Shown here one piece after another: positions 63,460 through 64,000 of a stretch of 64,000 bases of DNA. The DNA comes from Cyclobacterium roseum (GTDB taxonomy: Bacteria > Bacteroidota > Bacteroidia > Cytophagales > Cyclobacteriaceae). Every line of letters starts with the position of its first letter. The stretch's first letter is position 1. The stretch is taken from positions 248,001 through 312,000 of the forward strand of contig NZ_WNKF01000005.1 of assembly GCF_010119225.1 (NCBI RefSeq), read 5' to 3'. The notes beneath the pieces were generated by a model. The model searched no databases and had not been told where the DNA came from. It saw only the letters and a list, made by a program, of their open reading frames with translations. The position numbers and the translations under genes are program-made.

Positions 63460-64000
63460 ATGAACACCCGATTACTCCTAACCAGCCTGACCTTAGGCAC
63501 CCTTGTTTTTTTCGCCTGTGAAAATCGGGAGGCAAAAAAGGAAAAACTCAATGTGCTGTTTATTGCCGTAGACGATTTACGTCCGGAATTGGGTTGCTAT
63601 GGCGTTGACTACGTGCACACCCCAGATATAGACAAGCTGGCATCGGAAGGACGAATGTTTGCCAACCACTTTGTCCATGCGGCGGCATGCGGGCCATCCC
63701 GTTCCACCTTGCTTTCCGGAACACGGACCACCAATTGGGACATTTTCAAAACCATCCGGGAATCCGGATCGAAACCGGCCAACATTTTTTCCCTGCCCCA
63801 GCTCTTTAAAGAAAACGGGTACCAAACCGTTGGTATCGGTAAGATTTCCCACCAGCCCGGTGGCGTGATGGATTCACTGCAAACCATACACGAGGTGCCC
63901 TACAGCTGGGATGAATCCTATGCTCCCGTTGGAGAATGGAGAGAACCCTGGAGTGCCTTTTTCTCCTATGCCGGAGGAAAGGCCCGGACAAGCTATTACG
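63460..64000 (+). CDS. Sulfatase family lipoprotein (partial, 3' end outside)
   Basis: At least 180 residues before the window ends. A lipoprotein signal ends at C20 (FFAC). The sulfatase core begins with metal-ligand D38 and D39 (IAVDDLRPELG). The CxPSR signature starts at C77 (CGPSRSTLLSGT), where the cysteine is converted to formylglycine by a separate maturase. It is expected to remove sulfate esters from polysaccharides at the surface or in the periplasm. An iduronate-sulfatase-like type is likely, but the substrate is unknown. The ATG at 63460 has a purine-rich stretch just upstream. Confidence 0.9.
   Translation, partial: MNTRLLLTSLTLGTLVFFACENREAKKEKLNVLFIAVDDLRPELGCYGVDYVHTPDIDKLASEGRMFANHFVHAAACGPSRSTLLSGTRTTNWDIFKTIRESGSKPANIFSLPQLFKENGYQTVGIGKISHQPGGVMDSLQTIHEVPYSWDESYAPVGEWREPWSAFFSYAGGKARTSYY

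Noticed and set aside
1-64000. CRISPR arrays, tRNAs, rRNAs or prophage
   Set aside because: No regularly spaced repeats, cloverleaf-type sequences, rRNA-like stretches or phage genes were seen by eye.

Overview
The window looks like a chromosomal segment from a free-living member of the Bacteroidota, most likely order Cytophagales. The evidence is internal. Several genes are preceded by the phylum's characteristic promoter (TTTG, about 19 bases, TAnnTTTG). The window has the alternative GlmU-like protein that follows ribosomal protein L31 in this phylum, several lipoproteins, a LytS/LytR pair, a DUF2795 protein, and class I aldolase and RNase Y of the expected types. I see no rRNA, tRNA, CRISPR array, prophage or intact insertion sequence.

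Layout. 1-8070: end of L31, then a plus-strand run (GlmU-like protein, holB, RimB-like protease, rimK, hemC, lipoprotein PPIase, RmlD-like reductase) and a sodium-dependent transporter closed by a bidirectional terminator. 8108-9710: a minus-strand pair of bactofilin and an actin-like ATPase whose phosphate-1 motif sits at the C-terminus. 10095-16692: outer-membrane barrel, HMA-AraC fusion regulator, small secreted protein with a promoter/operator, propeller lipoprotein and a solitary RND pump. 17022-23423: housekeeping genes (rny, zapA, a coiled-coil partner, pheT, DUF1684, radC, rpsT). 23577-29443: phospholipase C/P1-like protein overlapping tail-to-tail with an aminotransferase, ettA, DUF349 and DUF2795. 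29519-34557: LytR/LytS/LiaF-like operon, ispD, and a DtxR/MntR-type regulator divergent from a ZIP transporter. 34573-40537: hydroxyacid dehydrogenase, M42 peptidase, Ppx/GppA, Ldh-type dehydrogenase and an atypical Nramp-like transporter. 40745-57017: two minus-strand gene runs (ppsA, P-type ATPase, D-lactate dehydrogenase-like, pcm; and fbaB, beta-PGM/trehalose phosphatase fusion, GH65 phosphorylase, second P-type ATPase). 57516-64000: cation-chloride cotransporter coupled to a DUF5060 glycosidase, DoxX plus formaldehyde dehydrogenase, and the start of a sulfatase.

The most distinctive signals are these. (1) A circularly permuted actin-like ATPase is encoded next to a bactofilin. (2) A 16 kb block resembles a low-oxygen/dormancy metabolic module, including a split counterpart of the three-domain mycobacterial Rv2006 protein. 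(3) A DtxR-like operator sits inside the spacer of the ZIP promoter. (4) A possible H-type RNA pseudoknot lies in the gene-free stretch between the M42 peptidase and Ppx/GppA genes.

All calls come from reading the sequence and recalled family knowledge. No database search or folding program was run.
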